Position numbers and translations under genes: made by a program. A DNA stretch of 64,000 nucleotides from Phoronis australis (taxonomy: Eukaryota; Phoronida; Phoronidae). Where the stretch lies: assembly GCA_002633005.1 (NCBI GenBank), contig NMRA01000188.1, positions 658,377 through 722,376 on the forward strand, read 5' to 3'. Within the stretch, counting starts at the first letter, position 1. Each line of letters begins with the position of its first letter. Under the pieces are notes generated by a model. It was given only the letters and a program-made list of their open reading frames with translations. It ran no database searches and was not told the DNA's origin. Positions 12,045 through 61,532 of the stretch are shown one piece after another.

Positions 12045-15000
12045 TTAAACCGTGTAAAAATGCCTTTTTATTGCATTATCCGGAATCGTGTTTAACATAA
12101 TCAGTGTTGGATTAGCCAAAATAAACTGAAACTTTGGGCCTCACACAAAATAGAGGCACCGTCTCGTAGGCACAATGGGCTCTCGAAAGTTGTGTCGACC
12201 AAACAGGGTACAACTGTACGTACGTATGTGTGTACGTATACGTGTATATTTATACGCAAAGACGATATCGTCATGCTAAAATTGTATGGAACGTGTTTGA
12301 AATTTGGTGTGAAAATTTGGAAACTGAATATCCGAAAAAGGAATTCATAAGACGACACAGCATGCACTGAATAATAAAACAATTGATAATTAGTATCAAA
12401 ATAGTAACTGTATATATTATAATAAATAATAAATATATAATTGAAACTAAAAACCACAATAACAATATGCTATCAATAAAATGATAGTAGCCTATTATTG
12501 TTGTCGTTGTTTTTAGTAAATATGTTTATTATTATTTAAAATATATGTCATTATCATTATGATAGTAACAAGACGAGAAATATTGGCAACAATTAAAGAC
12601 TGAGAGAGTTGGTATAACAGTACTCGATGTGGTAACATGCCACACGCCTTCAATTACATATTCTTGCACACTCAAAAACATTTTAACTGTTATAAGTTGA
12701 TTCTAATTTTGCCACCGTAGTCAATGATTTTAGCATCATATCGATTGCTACGCAATGCCGAAGGTGAACTAAACAGTGAAAAACTTTAAATGAAAAAACA
12801 TTAAGTATTGATTTTATAGGTAGAAGTACAAATCTCCAACAAAAATTAAGTTTTGATATGTTTTCTACCTCAGATCAATGAGATAGTAAGAGGCCGACAT
12901 TTTGAAATGTAACAATTAGTTTCAAAGAGTTTAAAGAACATAAAATTAAGCATTGCTTTTATTGACATGAGTATGTCCAATATTAAACTCAATTATTTGT
13001 TGTCTCGTCCAGATTAAGGAAATCGCCAGTGGCCGACATTTTGAAATGTAAAAAACATTTTGAATAAAATAAGTACACTTTAAATATTTTATTTATCCTA
13101 TGCTGTTATCAAAATTCTTGATAAAAAACAATTTTTACTCATACTCAGACTGGGGGGGNGACTGGGGGGGGGGGGCGGAATTGAACGATCCGCTGATTTT
13201 GTTAACCTAGATTCAGAAATATCCATCTAGAATTTTATTCAGTACGGCGACTAATAAATCTCAATCAGTGCAAGACTGGAATATACATTAAAAGCAATAG
13301 TTTCTATACGCGAATTAAATCTTTCTGTATAGCCAATAAAAGAGCAAAAGGGAAATATCTCCCGCTACCTCGCTAGTTGTCGCGTAATGATTTGTGCCCA
13401 CTCTGGCAGTGCAAGGACGAGGTCGGAAAATAACAGATGCTTGCGATATTAAACACACATGAACAGTTATGAGGTACACTTCATATAGCTCATATAATAC
13501 ACTACCAAGACATTTGTCCGATTGAAATTTTACCGCAATTACAAAGAACGCTTTAATTGATGTGCTGTGAAGTACGCCGAATTATTTTCTTGGCCAAAGT
13601 CGGTTGGCCAACAAAATAGCACGGGCCAACCATCCATGCAAGGCTCTTACTATGCAGTTATAAAACCTTCAGTTTGGCATGTTTAATGACATCATGACTT
13701 GTCGCACAACCCTGTAAATGTAAATTTAAATGTTTGTGTCTAAACATATTCTACAATTCTTAAACAAACTAAAATGTGTGTTATTGGAAGGAAAACTGTT
13801 TAGACAAAAAAAAAAACGTCCCGTCAGCCATGTTTATTAATGCAAATTAGGCTTCGGTCGCTGGTTATTCTGAGAAGCCGCTAGGTCTACAATTGTGATG
13901 TACTTCGACAAATCACAAGTTAAGGTTTATTGTAAATGTTCGAAAAAAATCTTTGATGTCTTGCCGTTCCATTTTTTATAAAATTCAATTAAGTTCTGTT
14001 CTATTACACCATTGTTTTTAAAGATTTTTGAAACAATTCTTTTTCGTGAATTTCAACCACAAAACGCGAATTCAATTTTTCGAATAAATTCATTTTATAG
14101 TTTAAAAATTAATTCTTGAGCTTTTACAAGTTTCCACGTCTCAGTATGTCCACAGCGGAGATAGGGACACGAGTAAAAACGCTGCTGATATGTCACTTTA
14201 GGGCTTGCGCGGACATTTTTGCGTTGAAAATTGTGGTTTTCCCCTTTGCGGCATCCGGCCTGATCGGCCAATGGTCCATTTCAGTCACGTGTATTGTTTA
14301 TCATCTCCCATGAGAACATTCGAGTGCGCGTGCACTATGAAAATCGCCACGAAGCCGCACAGATGACACCGTCGCCTTTAAAGTCAATCTGGGTTCATAA
14401 TTTTATTGAGGCGTAATAAAAATTTTACGACTTTGGATTTCCATAATTCTCGCCGCGACTGACTAGTTTATGATACTTCAAATCCTGAAGAGTTCTTCAC
14501 ATACTTTTCGAACCACTCCATGAGAACGAACTGGTGCTCGCTGACATATGTCGTTGTTTTCACGAAAGTCAACGTGAGATAGCGTCAGTTACACCCGATT
14601 AGCAGGGCGTATATCCAGATAATTTTCGGCTGTTACAATGACCAAGTCTGACTAACTCACCACTGTTCTAAAAACAAGTAGTCCTTCATGAATTCTGATG
14701 CAAGTTCAGGTGATGATTTAGTTTTGAAGTAGTGCATCACAACCTATCCGGCAGAACTGAAGAAACAATGCATTTCATTAGTTAGAAATTAAAAAAATAC
14801 ATACAGAGCTGCATATTACCAAAAGTTACAGTTTTAGTAAAATCTAAAACTCGTTCAAAATTTTTATTTTTTTAAAAGGAAAATACTGTATTTTGTGAAC
14901 CGTGACACCAAATCTCTTTACAAAGCGGTCAAAGAGAAGAAAAGTAAATTTATATCCCAATACAAAAATATTTTTCGCTTGAACCATTTTCCATCAATGG

Positions 15001-18000
15001 TCTGATGAGAGCTTGACTATAGTCAGTCTCATCAAAAGTTTGTCTTGTTGGCCTTGGCCACGGACTCCTGGCTAAAATAATTTTTATCAGTGAACTAGTT
15101 GCTGTTATGAATAGAAGTTAATAAAAGTCCTCTCTGTGACAGATTGTCATTAAAAGTGAAAACGGAACTCAGTAAAGGAACATTATCTGCCAGAAGTCTG
15201 TCAAATTCAGCGCAGAATCAAATCTGCAGCTTCCGCCGTCGTAGTCTAAAGCTTTATGCTGGCACAGTTAAACCCCACTAAACAAAAGGCAAATTATGTT
15301 CATAATACTTAGAATTATATATAGCTCGTAAGTCATCAGCATTGATTTCAGCGAATGACTGACAGACAACGGCGAGAATTGGCGATCTGAACTTAAATTA
15401 CAAAAATATTACGAATTTTGTTGTTTTATAGCCATAGTAAAAGCCAACAACTCACAGAAGTTTATGATCATATTCAACAATATTCCCAAAATGCGTTTTT
15501 CCGACACAAAGCTAGCTGAAAATGCCCTTTTAAATAAAACAACCATGAATGTAAGAATAGAAAGTTATGTTTGTCAAAATGTGTAAGCAAGACAACTGTT
15601 GCAAATTACTTGACACTCCACCTGACGACGTTTCTTTAAATGATAACAGGTAAAACCTGTGCCAAGCCTTAAGTTTTAATAGGATCGAGGCAGATTGGTC
15701 TTTTCACCGACAGGAGAAAGCGTGATATATCAAGATGTCATCTCCAAAGTTGTAAGACAACCCATGGGAAAAAACAAACTCAAACAATTGCCAACGACTA
15801 GGCCTACACTGATGTAATGTACTAAAACTTGGGGAAACAAGAATTCATATGCATATTCAGTAGGAAATTCTTGACAATTTCATATGAAACATACATATCT
15901 TATTGTTTCTCATTTTTGTCATAGGCTGAGACATGATGAGAAAACACACTACTAAGAACCGTGAGTCACAAGATAGTTCACAGCAGTTCAGAAAGATGGG
16001 TTTAGTTTGAAATATTTTAGGTGTGTTCCATCCCCTTGGGACACTGAATCGTAAAATTACCGAGCCGTCTCACAAATTTGTCCCCTTGACATAGGCTTTC
16101 ACCGTCAAGAGAAATTGAAGTATCAGCTGCCGTTGACTTCAATCATGTCATGAGAGCATATTTACTGAGCGTGTCCCCAAATTAAAAATTTCGGTAACCG
16201 GGTTTTGACAAGAATTAAAATCACGGCACGTGTCTAATTCGTTCGCAACCCCCCCCCCCTTATTAACCTCAATGAGAAGACGATCGAGGAAAAACGATCA
16301 GAACACGGTAACCGACAGGGGATGGATTGAACGATTCGGGGTCCCGCACATATAGCTTCAAGCAACGACCTCCTGAATTGAACCCACTGAGAGCCCTGAC
16401 CAGCAAACCAAACACGCCGACTCCACACGCTGGTACTGAAAATCAAAAGCTCTATACTTGGTGACCTTGGGTCAAACACGGGGACCATACTCAAAGGCTT
16501 GGTTCGCGTCAGTGAGGAACCTGGTCATCGGGCATGAAGTGTCACCGGGTATGGAGTATTTTCGGCGCAGAACTAAGTGGGATGCGGGGTCTGCAGTTCG
16601 TAACGCAGTTTTGTTGTTTACTGCCAGACCCGAGAGCTTTAGTCTCGCTTAGGCATCCGGGCCCTGCCTGGGCGGAGCAACTGAGCAATAACTTGTGGAT
16701 TCTAAACTTATTAATTCAGTGTCAGAAAAGCTTAGCTCAGTCAAGACAATATCGCTACTTTTTGTTGCATAACCTCGCATTAAGAACATTTGATTTAGAC
16801 CGCTTACCGCTATAAAACTGGAGCCTTGTCCTTACTAGGACGAGAGGTGGCGAACCGACAGTTTGTTATTCGTCGCATGCAAATGACGCCAATAAAGCCA
16901 ACTCAGAGACCGTTTTCGAGCAATAACGAACCGTGAATTCCTCTCTTGCTTGACAAAGTGGTCTATAACCGCTCTAACCCGCGCTATCAAATGTGTCCAA
17001 TTGTAGTGAAAAACCGAACCCTGTCAGTATTGGTGGCTTTTCGACTGGACGACAGTCCGTCAGTGTCATGCAGTGGAAGATGGATGCCAGTAATACTTTG
17101 TCCGACTTCATGAAACCGCTTAGACATATTTTGTGTGCCTGACCATGCTAGTTCAGGACATGTATTTTAAACAATTGTTACGAAAGAAATATTTCAATTT
17201 ATGTCAACCCCAAAACCGAAGTCGCACAAAACGTTGATCCAGAATTTCACAAGGAGCACACATGTTCGTTCGAAACATGAGTAACTGAGTTCTTTTGGGT
17301 GATCCTTATGTTTGCTGACTGTGAATTTTGACTTCACTAGATTCGTCATTGCCTAGTACCACGGCAGATTTAGTGGGGGCCTTTAGTGAGCACGACCAAC
17401 CGGCCCTGTCCTTTAAAAATTGTAGTGGCCAGAGACATCAAAGGGACGGTATTCCAGTGGTATGAATAACTATAAGTGCAATAAAACAAAAGAACGAGTT
17501 TCAGAACTATTGTAATGAGACATCTATACAAAAAAAACAACACATTCCCCACTTTACAATAAAACATGAAACCTAAGTGATCTCACAGTCAAAAGTACAC
17601 CAATCAATCAACATTACATCTTAATTACTTATTGGAGTTCTGCAGTTTTACACCCACAGACAGCAGGGCCTGTACACAAAGTATGGTTAATCATAACCTA
17701 ACTGGTGATTCAAATAATTTATGCTAGTCTGGGAAATACAAACTTGTGATTGGCTGGTGTTACACAGCCTTGTGATTGGCTGCTGCTAAGTTATGCAAAC
17801 GAGTCCCTATTGATGTGAACTTGACCCCAAACTCATGGGACACTTTGTCAGACTCAGTTTACCCTACACACCTGCTCATTGAGTTACCCTGGTTTAGAAG
17901 TTGTTTAAAATGTCCTATTGAAAAAGACAATCTCCATAATTCAGGGCACACAGTATATACCTAAACACAAACAGTCACAATTCATGTTTCAGATATACTT

Positions 18001-18128
18001 TTTCTTTTCCTTTCAGGAAGTTAAAACAGCCTGTTGCTAATTTAAAAATAGATATTTTATAAATTACAGCGGGTAGTACATTACCCTCTCTACTTGCAAA
18101 TTCCCTTAGTTAATAACATATTAGCGCC
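12031..18128. other. Intergenic region between Cdx and TPP2
   Basis: No supported gene. Visible contents: a 35-base purine/pyrimidine alternation (12215-12249); a 21-base direct repeat beginning GGCCGACATTTTGAAATG at about 12892 and 13032; a G-run with an 'n' (13150-13176) that is probably low-quality sequence; a GC-richer island at 14116-14450; another at 16230-16680 whose open frames look random; and two ATTGGCTG motifs about 30 bases apart near 17745-17780, which resemble inverted CCAAT boxes without a following gene. Confidence 0.5.
14116..14450. promoter_or_regulatory. GC-richer island 3.5 kb downstream of Cdx, candidate regulatory element
   Basis: This segment stands out from its AT-rich surroundings. 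It holds CACGTG, a Fox-like TGTTTATC, CCAAT, CCTTTAAAG and a terminal block with TTTTATTG and AATAAAAATTTTACGAC, which resemble Cdx/posterior-Hox sites. The 65-codon frame inside it resembles nothing known. Function is inferred from composition only. Confidence 0.2.
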
Positions 18129-18273
18129 CCGAGTTTGAAATACAGGCTGGTCCTGGGGCCAGCGGAGTGCGGCCAGGCCAGTAAATTAAAAGTTACTGGC
18201 TCGACTGCCACGAGGCTGGCCTAGGACTAACTGTACCAGTGGGCCGGCACATTTATTTGAAGTTCGAACACTG
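18129..18273. mobile_element. 145-bp palindromic hAT-like miniature element
   Basis: The element is flanked by perfect 8-bp direct repeats TTAGCGCC (18121-18128 and 18274-18281), the size of target duplication made by hAT transposases. Its ends are loosely inverted: CCGAGTTTGAA on the left, and CAGTGTTCGAACTTC read inward from the right. Inside, 18140-18184 and 18193-18235 form a long GC-rich hairpin with a loop of about 8 bases. It has no coding capacity. Confidence 0.6.
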
Positions 18274-18510
18274 TTAGCGCCATTCCATTTCTTCGACCAG
18301 TTTGTAAGAAATCCACAGGAAATTCAAAAACTAATTTTAAAAATTCCATTATATTGCTCATTTCGAAAAAAAACGTCATGTCGAAAGACTATTTTTGGGA
18401 ATAGAAATTGACAAAACAGCTTCCGTTTAAATTTATTTCAGGCAATACGTTTTAACAAAGGCGAGACAGAAAGCAGATACCGATGAAAGCCAATCTGCCA
18501 TAGTAGGCTC

Positions 18511-18585
18511 CTAATAAAGTAAGTAAAGACTGTCACATATGATTTCCATTTTTTTCATGAGTACAGTCTTAAATTACTTTATTAG
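18511..18585. terminator. Hairpin with poly(A) signals on both strands
   Basis: The arms CTAATAAAGTAA...AGACTGT (18511-18533) and ACAGTCTT...TTACTTTATTAG (18563-18585) are inverted with only about two mismatches. Each arm supplies AATAAA to one strand. On the - strand this could end TPP2 or the alternative last exon at 18982-19047. No + strand gene was found that would use the other arm. Confidence 0.45.
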
Positions 18586-18981
18586 ACAGAATACATTTTA
18601 AAAACAAACGAATTGAATAAGTTCACATCTATACACAGTTCACTTTCGATAAGTACATTAGAACTCTATTTTTGGATTGCTAAGAAGTAAATATTCTACA
18701 AATATTGTAATTCTAAACACTCCACTTGGTCTGTTTCTGGTATAGTATTGGCAAAGGCTTTCAAACGTTAACGGAAATAGAGAAGCAATTAACACCAACT
18801 AGTCCACATCAAATAAGAATTTCTAAATTGAAGAGTAGATGAAATGAAAATATGATAATTATTCAATAAACTTAAATCAAAAACACCCTAAAGTTTCTAC
18901 GATCAGGACACAGTCACTGGATGCAATACAGTTTAGTATAAGACAACACAACAACAAGACCCTGAGTCATACTTCATCACA

Positions 18982-19047
18982 TCAATATGATCCACAGGCA
19001 TTTTCAACTTTGCGCGACTCAACAGGTTGATGGGCAACTGGCAAACT
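18982..19047 (-). CDS. Possible alternative last exon of TPP2 (22 codons including stop)
   Basis: A very good acceptor (TTTTGTCTGTTTCAG, ending 19048) is followed in phase 0 by 21 sense codons with a protein-like reading (SLPVAHQPVESRKVENACGS then Tyr) and TGA. Phase 0 is what the donor of TPP2 exon 27 needs, so it could replace exon 28. A poly(A) signal follows at 18578-18583. It resembles nothing I know, and the human gene ends with exon 28, so it may instead belong to a separate gene or be chance. Confidence 0.3.
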   Translation of the reverse strand, partial: SLPVAHQPVESRKVENACGSY

Positions 19048-19197
19048 CTGAAACAGACAAAATAGTTTAACTTATTCAAATACAAAGTTGGCAAACATCA
19101 TATTTCAAGAAAAGGACAATTGGATTCATATGAAATTTTCAGATCCCTTGTTTTATGAACTGTACCCCAGCCCAATGTTAGAAATTTCTTTTATCAT

Positions 19198-19400
19198 GTC
19201 CCACTTTTGCATGAGTGGCTATCAAACATAGGACTTTTACGATTTTTATGAAAAAATTCAAAAGTTGCATAAAATAAAAATGAAATGATAACTTAGAAAA
19301 CTGTGACAGCATTTCTGAGATTTTACCTTGAAAATTTATTATATCAGATGCAAATGGGGCACATTAATGACATTGTTTCTTTGCAGAAGTACTGACAATT
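19198..19400. repeat. Dispersed repeat, copy 1
   Basis: This segment begins with CCACTTTTGCATGAG and runs through ACTTAGAAAACTGT. It is repeated with divergence at 25802-26090. No terminal repeats or coding capacity are visible. Confidence 0.5.
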
Positions 19401-20330
19401 GTATTTTGTTGAATTTTACTAAAAAGACATGGTCACATGACCCAGTTAATATCATATAGGTATCAAGTCAAACACCAAATTCTACATGATTACTACATTT
19501 AGAATATACACGCTAAGCTAAAATCTCTAGTTTTATAGATATTAAGCAGATTAGTCTGTACCGACCTACATAACCTTAATAATGACACACGGACACTATA
19601 AAACCTGTCGCTATCTCTTAACCTTTTTAAAAACACATTATTGGTTTTAATGGGAAGGAACACATCTCTCAAGTACGATGACCTAAATCTGATTCTCTCT
19701 CGTGAAATACTTTAAACGCTCAAAAAACATAGCGGCTACAACAAAAATTGAAAGGCGAGCAAATTTTTTAAGTGATATCATGGCCAAGAAGTGTTTTTTC
19801 GATCATCCCCAAAGTAGAATCCAACTCACAGCTTGAGCGGTCACAGTCCAATGTTTTGCTGGCGGTAAACCCACTTGGTAAATGAGTATTTTAAGCATAC
19901 TAAATTGGTAAAGTTACCAGCCTTGATATGAGCAAAATGAATGACAGCAAATGGTGGGAATTTGTAATAAAATCATAAAAAACGCATTTTGTTGTTTCGT
20001 AGTTTTGGTCAGAGCTAAGAAATTCAAAAAGTACATCTCATCAACAAAAATCCCCAATTAATGGAAAATACGGCACAAAATCAAAAACTTACTACTTTTT
20101 GGAAATATCTACTTTTTACCGAGTTATAGTTTTGCAGATATTTAGCTAACTGTGGACCTGTCTTGCACAATCTTACATCAGCTTGAACTTAGACAATTTG
20201 AAAACATCTGTATACAACCTGGTGTTAGTGTGCCCATTCTGGCAAATAAGATATTACTCGGCAGTTCCAATGCTTACTGTAGACAAATCAACCTAGACAA
20301 CAGTTTGAAGTCAGTTTACTGGATGCTTGA

Positions 20331-20450
20331 ACAAGCCTTCAGTGGTGAATCCCAAAGAACCCCCAGTCTCTTGTCCACCCATTCATTTGAACAAGCCTTC
20401 AGTGGTGAATCCCAAAGAACCCCCAGTCTCTTGTCCACCCATTCATTTGA
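20331..20450. repeat. Perfect tandem duplication of a 60-bp unit
   Basis: Bases 20331-20390 and 20391-20450 are identical. The exactness indicates a recent duplication or an assembly slip. It lies 3' of the TPP2 stop. Confidence 0.9.
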
Positions 20451-21293
20451 GCTTGCCACAATCCTTTAATCATGACATTTCTGTTTATAGCTAAATTTCT
20501 GTGGCCAGTAAAAGCCAAGCATCTAACAAAAAATTGGAGACGTGAATGAGTAAAATGCACAAAAACATAGATAATGAATGGGAAAAAATTTGCACAGAAC
20601 ATCAGCTTTTAAAAATTAGTGCGAAAGGTGCACCTTTCTCAGGGGTAATCCAGTAATTTACGGTTTGTTTTGACATAACGTCTTCCAACAGTAGATAACT
20701 GAACCAGGTCAACGTTGAGCTTCACAATCAACGGTCTCCTCTACTAGCACAGGGAACAGTTCGCGTCGGCTTGATTTACAACTTCTGATAAGTTGCTAGT
20801 CTGGGTAACTGAACCTGACTACAGCTTAATAACTCGGTAAGAAAAATAAACATTTCACAATCCCAAGTATGAAGTTAATAGAAAACTGTAACTTATCGGC
20901 TGAAAACATCCACACCCCAACATAAAAGGATTACAGTACATTGTTTATATTTGAGTTAACTGTGATAGTCAATAGTCTTTAACACAATTTCATCTTGGTA
21001 TAATACCGTAAAAATAGCATTTTATGGGCAAGTGAAAGGTAACAGCACAAAACTTGGCGCAACAATCAAGCCATAACAGTTTATGCTTATACCATTAACC
21101 CTCAGCTCAGCTGAGCACAACCATAATTTTAAAGCCATGCACAGTGCCGTCTTTGAAGTAGTTACTTTTGTCTGAAGCACATATCGTAAATTTTTTAAAC
21201 ATCGCGTGGTAGCAGTCTTGACTTTACATGACTATACTGTTGATGAAGTGAAACCCATTTAGAGAGCTTCTGAGAATAGATTTCTTGTAATTA

Positions 21294-21539
21294 CAGTACA
21301 AGACAAAAGTATTCAGACAAAATGACCTGAAATGCCTCGTCATGGTGGCTGGGCGGAAGCCAAATTCATGACAGAGAATGAAGGAAATTTAACAGGAAAG
21401 TTCGTAAAAGGTAGTTAAACCATTCTGTAATTAGAATTTTGTTGCCCAAACTGTTATTTCCAGCAATCTTTGCTTTAAACAGAATTAGCTGTCATGATAG
21501 GAAAATGGTATTATGTCTGATCACTTTTGTCTTGTACTG
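21294..21539. mobile_element. Tc1/mariner-like miniature element, 246 bp
   Basis: The ends are inverted (CAGTACAAGACAAAAGT on the left; its complement closes the right end) and are flanked by TA on both sides (21292-21293 and 21540-21541). The inner motif AAAGTATTCAGAC is typical of Tc1-like termini. It has no transposase. Relatives lie at 42307-42518 and about 49020-49190. Confidence 0.65.
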
Positions 21540-21693
21540 TAATTCGATTCAGTATAACTTGAAGAAAATGATTTTGAATTAATTATTCCCCTTGTGAACT
21601 ATTTATCATCACTTCATTCTAAACTAAAAACGCATATCTGGTGATCTTACCTGAAGATATTATTAAATAACCTATACCGCAGTAGGGTGAACA

Positions 21694-58991
<37,298 letters not shown>

Positions 58992-59074
58992 GACAGCTCT
59001 CGAGTAATCTCGAGTGATTGAGGGGTTTTCCGAAACCTCGCTTGTTCCCTGCGTCAAAGATACTATTACGGCGT

Positions 59075-59090
59075 GTCGCTAGGTGGCAGA
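59075..59090 (+). promoter_or_regulatory. CTCF-like motif just upstream of TPP2
   Basis: TCGCTAGGTGGCAG is close to the bilaterian CTCF core CCACTAGGTGGCAG. It lies about 90 bases upstream of the TPP2 start codon. Site function is inferred from one motif match. Confidence 0.3.
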
Positions 59091-59342
59091 AGCAGCGAGT
59101 TCCGAAAACGAGCACTGCGGCTGCTTGTTGAGCACAACACATTGTGTTTGCTGCATTGACAAAAACAAATTGACGCTCGTGGATTTATGAGCGGGTAAGT
59201 TAACATTTACAAAGTCTGGAAAGCTGGTAAAAGTATAGTTGCCGGGTCCCTATTCAGACCCTATTCAATCCTTCATATCGCCCACAAAAATGATCACACA
59301 TCACACATGAGTCCTTTTCCTCGACTTTCGGTTTCGCCGTAA

Positions 59343-61274
59343 GTAGGGAGGACAACGTTTTTACTAATTTTTTTTACAATACCCGTGTGTCATACATTTT
59401 TGGGTAATGGTGTCAAATACGGCACCCAACGTACTTCTGTTTTTCCCATAAATTACTCCTTTTTGGGTAAATAAAGTTAATATCTGGGTACCAATGCTAG
59501 GCAAATTCTATAGTACTCCCCTTGCGATGTTATTTTTGCTTTAAAACAGCCAGTCTTGCACAAGTACGAACGAATTTCCAGTACTCAATTCTCTCCCGTA
59601 CTGACGCCATCTTTTGAAAATAAGAGAACGCACGTCGTGTAAATAACCACCAAATGACTACGAGATTGTTTACTCAGACTTATACTNGTTCGCGAGATAA
59701 ACACCTGCCGTATTAGGTGGCCTCTACCGACTATCAGCCCTGCGTGGCGATGAGGTCCTCTTCCATCGTCCGAGCGGTAGGCCTAAAGCACAACATGTAG
59801 GGGGAAGACCTGCATCCAGCACCAGGTCGGGAAGGAACTAAAACAAACAGGTCCCAAAGAGCATTTGCCACGAACCTATTACCTGTCTCGGACTCGGTGA
59901 CGGATTTAGAGGTAAGGGGCCAAGAGATCATGCCCCCCCATAAAACTCTTCCACATTCCATTTCGCAGTTCGAGGGTGCGAATGTCCGACTGGCAAAATC
60001 CTGGCTAATACTCTTCCCTGGCCCCCCTAACTCAAACTTGTTGATCCGCTCTGGCTCAGGTGTAATTTTTGTTCTTTTAAATTCAAAAAGTAAACGATGC
60101 ATCGGATAATAGATGCGGCTCTGATTGGTGTAAGTATTCCGAAAACAACGCGCTTGTTATTAAAACGCTTTGTTTGGATTTCATGCTAATGCGAAATTGT
60201 CTGTATGTGTTACGATTGAGTAGATACTGGTATTTTTAAAAGAATATGAAGTAGGAATATTGATAAGCCCAATACATTCATCAAATTGATGTCAAGATCG
60301 CATCATTTCGCGAGCGCGACCTACTGAAAAGTTGTGCCTCAACCTCACCCACCGGAATCACGCACATGCACGGCTGGGCCGAAACTGTATAGTAGTAGAC
60401 GTACATTTTTTTTACCAGACGACCACGTACTTTATTTGACTCAGAGAGCGTAGTAGAGGCTTTAATTTTTTGTCGGTACCGACCCGATGCGACTTTGCTC
60501 AAGTCTCAGATCGCTTGTGGTCGGACGGACATTTTTCCTCCAAACAACCACGCGCTTTAAGGGCCTTGGCGGAGAAGGCGTGGTCCCGACGTACAATTTT
60601 TTACCAGACGACCACGTACTTTAAATAAGCTAGTTAGGAGGTATTTAAGGATCATTACTATCCACAAAAGCTCATTGTTCTTAACTTGAACTACCTCTGC
60701 AAAAGTGTGCAGTGCTGGCGGATAACATTGCCAAGAAAAAAAATACCGTGATTGAAATTTCCTTTGCATGTACACGACGTAGTTGTCATCCACAGGTGGC
60801 GCAATAATACAACCACATTCAAACATAGCGTCTCCGCAAGCTCATCGAGTTCGAAAAATTTGTTGATATTACGACTGCATGTTGGAAGTTGGGAGAAGTA
60901 TTAACACTGCAAGATAGAAAAAAATAGTCATTTCATATATTCGACCCACATATGTGAGTATTTATAAGGAAAAACAGAAATACGCTGGGAGCCGTATTTG
61001 ACACCATTACCCATTTTTGAAAAGCCCTTGGTGTGAGAAATGAAATGGTGCAAAAATCAGAAAAATTGGATGAGCGGTTGACGAGAAAATGGCTGTTGAA
61101 ACGCGACGATTATGCGTAAAATATTTGCCTTTTTACATAATTTCATAAAAAATAAAAGAATATACTTGTGCTGCATATAAAAAGATTCGTCTCATTGAGA
61201 CAAACATGGTGGTGTGTATTATATAAAATTTGGATCGATTTCTACAGAGATATTGCTGTTTAAGTGTGTTGTTA
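59343..61274. repeat. Dispersed repeat, copy split by a hAT-like insertion
   Basis: The left 60 bases (59343-59402) and the right part (61012-61274) are contiguous in the other copy at 57155-57467. The right parts are highly similar with scattered substitutions. Confidence 0.85.
59403..61011. mobile_element. 1.6-kb hAT-like non-autonomous transposon
   Basis: Inverted ends begin GGTAATGGTGTCAAATACGG and stay similar for about 57 bp. Perfect 8-bp duplications CATTTTTG flank it (59395-59402 and 61012-61019). The same site occurs once, uninserted, at 57202-57209. The interior has a 122-codon - strand frame (59734-60102) that I do not recognise, three related ACCACG(T/C)(A/G)CTTTA blocks, and an 'n' at 59687. 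No transposase is visible. Confidence 0.88.
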
Positions 61275-61532
61275 ATAACGGCTCACTACACTGATTAGCA
61301 AAGCCAATGTTCACTGCACCCATTTTCATGACATTTTATCCTATTGTGCACTTCCATGTAAAAATTCTGTGGTATTTTGTGGAGAATCTTACTCAATGTA
61401 ATAAAAAATAATTTCTTACGCTTTGGAATGTTGTCACCTGACAGAAAATCAGTCAAGAGAATAACATTTTACAAGCGACAGAAGACAACTCACATTAAAC
61501 TAGCAATTGTCATGAGGACTTGACAGGAACCT

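Larger units (their letters stand above)
18586..21693 (-). other. TPP2: TPP2 3' region (possible long 3' UTR)
   Basis: Downstream of the TPP2 stop there is no second conserved coding region. Possible - strand poly(A) signals lie near 19338 and at 18578-18583. The stretch holds a Tc1-like miniature element (21294-21539), a 60-bp tandem duplication (20331-20450), one copy of a dispersed repeat (19198-19400) and a possible extra terminal exon (18982-19047). Confidence 0.4.

Noticed and set aside
13150-13176. G-run that might form a quadruplex
   Set aside because: It contains an 'n' and variable G-runs, so it is probably low-quality sequence.
16234-16815. Open frames of 64-93 codons in a GC-richer segment
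   Set aside because: They overlap on both strands, lack splice context and resemble no known domain.
18140-18235. Candidate microRNA precursor
   Set aside because: The enclosing 8-bp target duplications show it is part of a miniature transposon; no evidence of processing.
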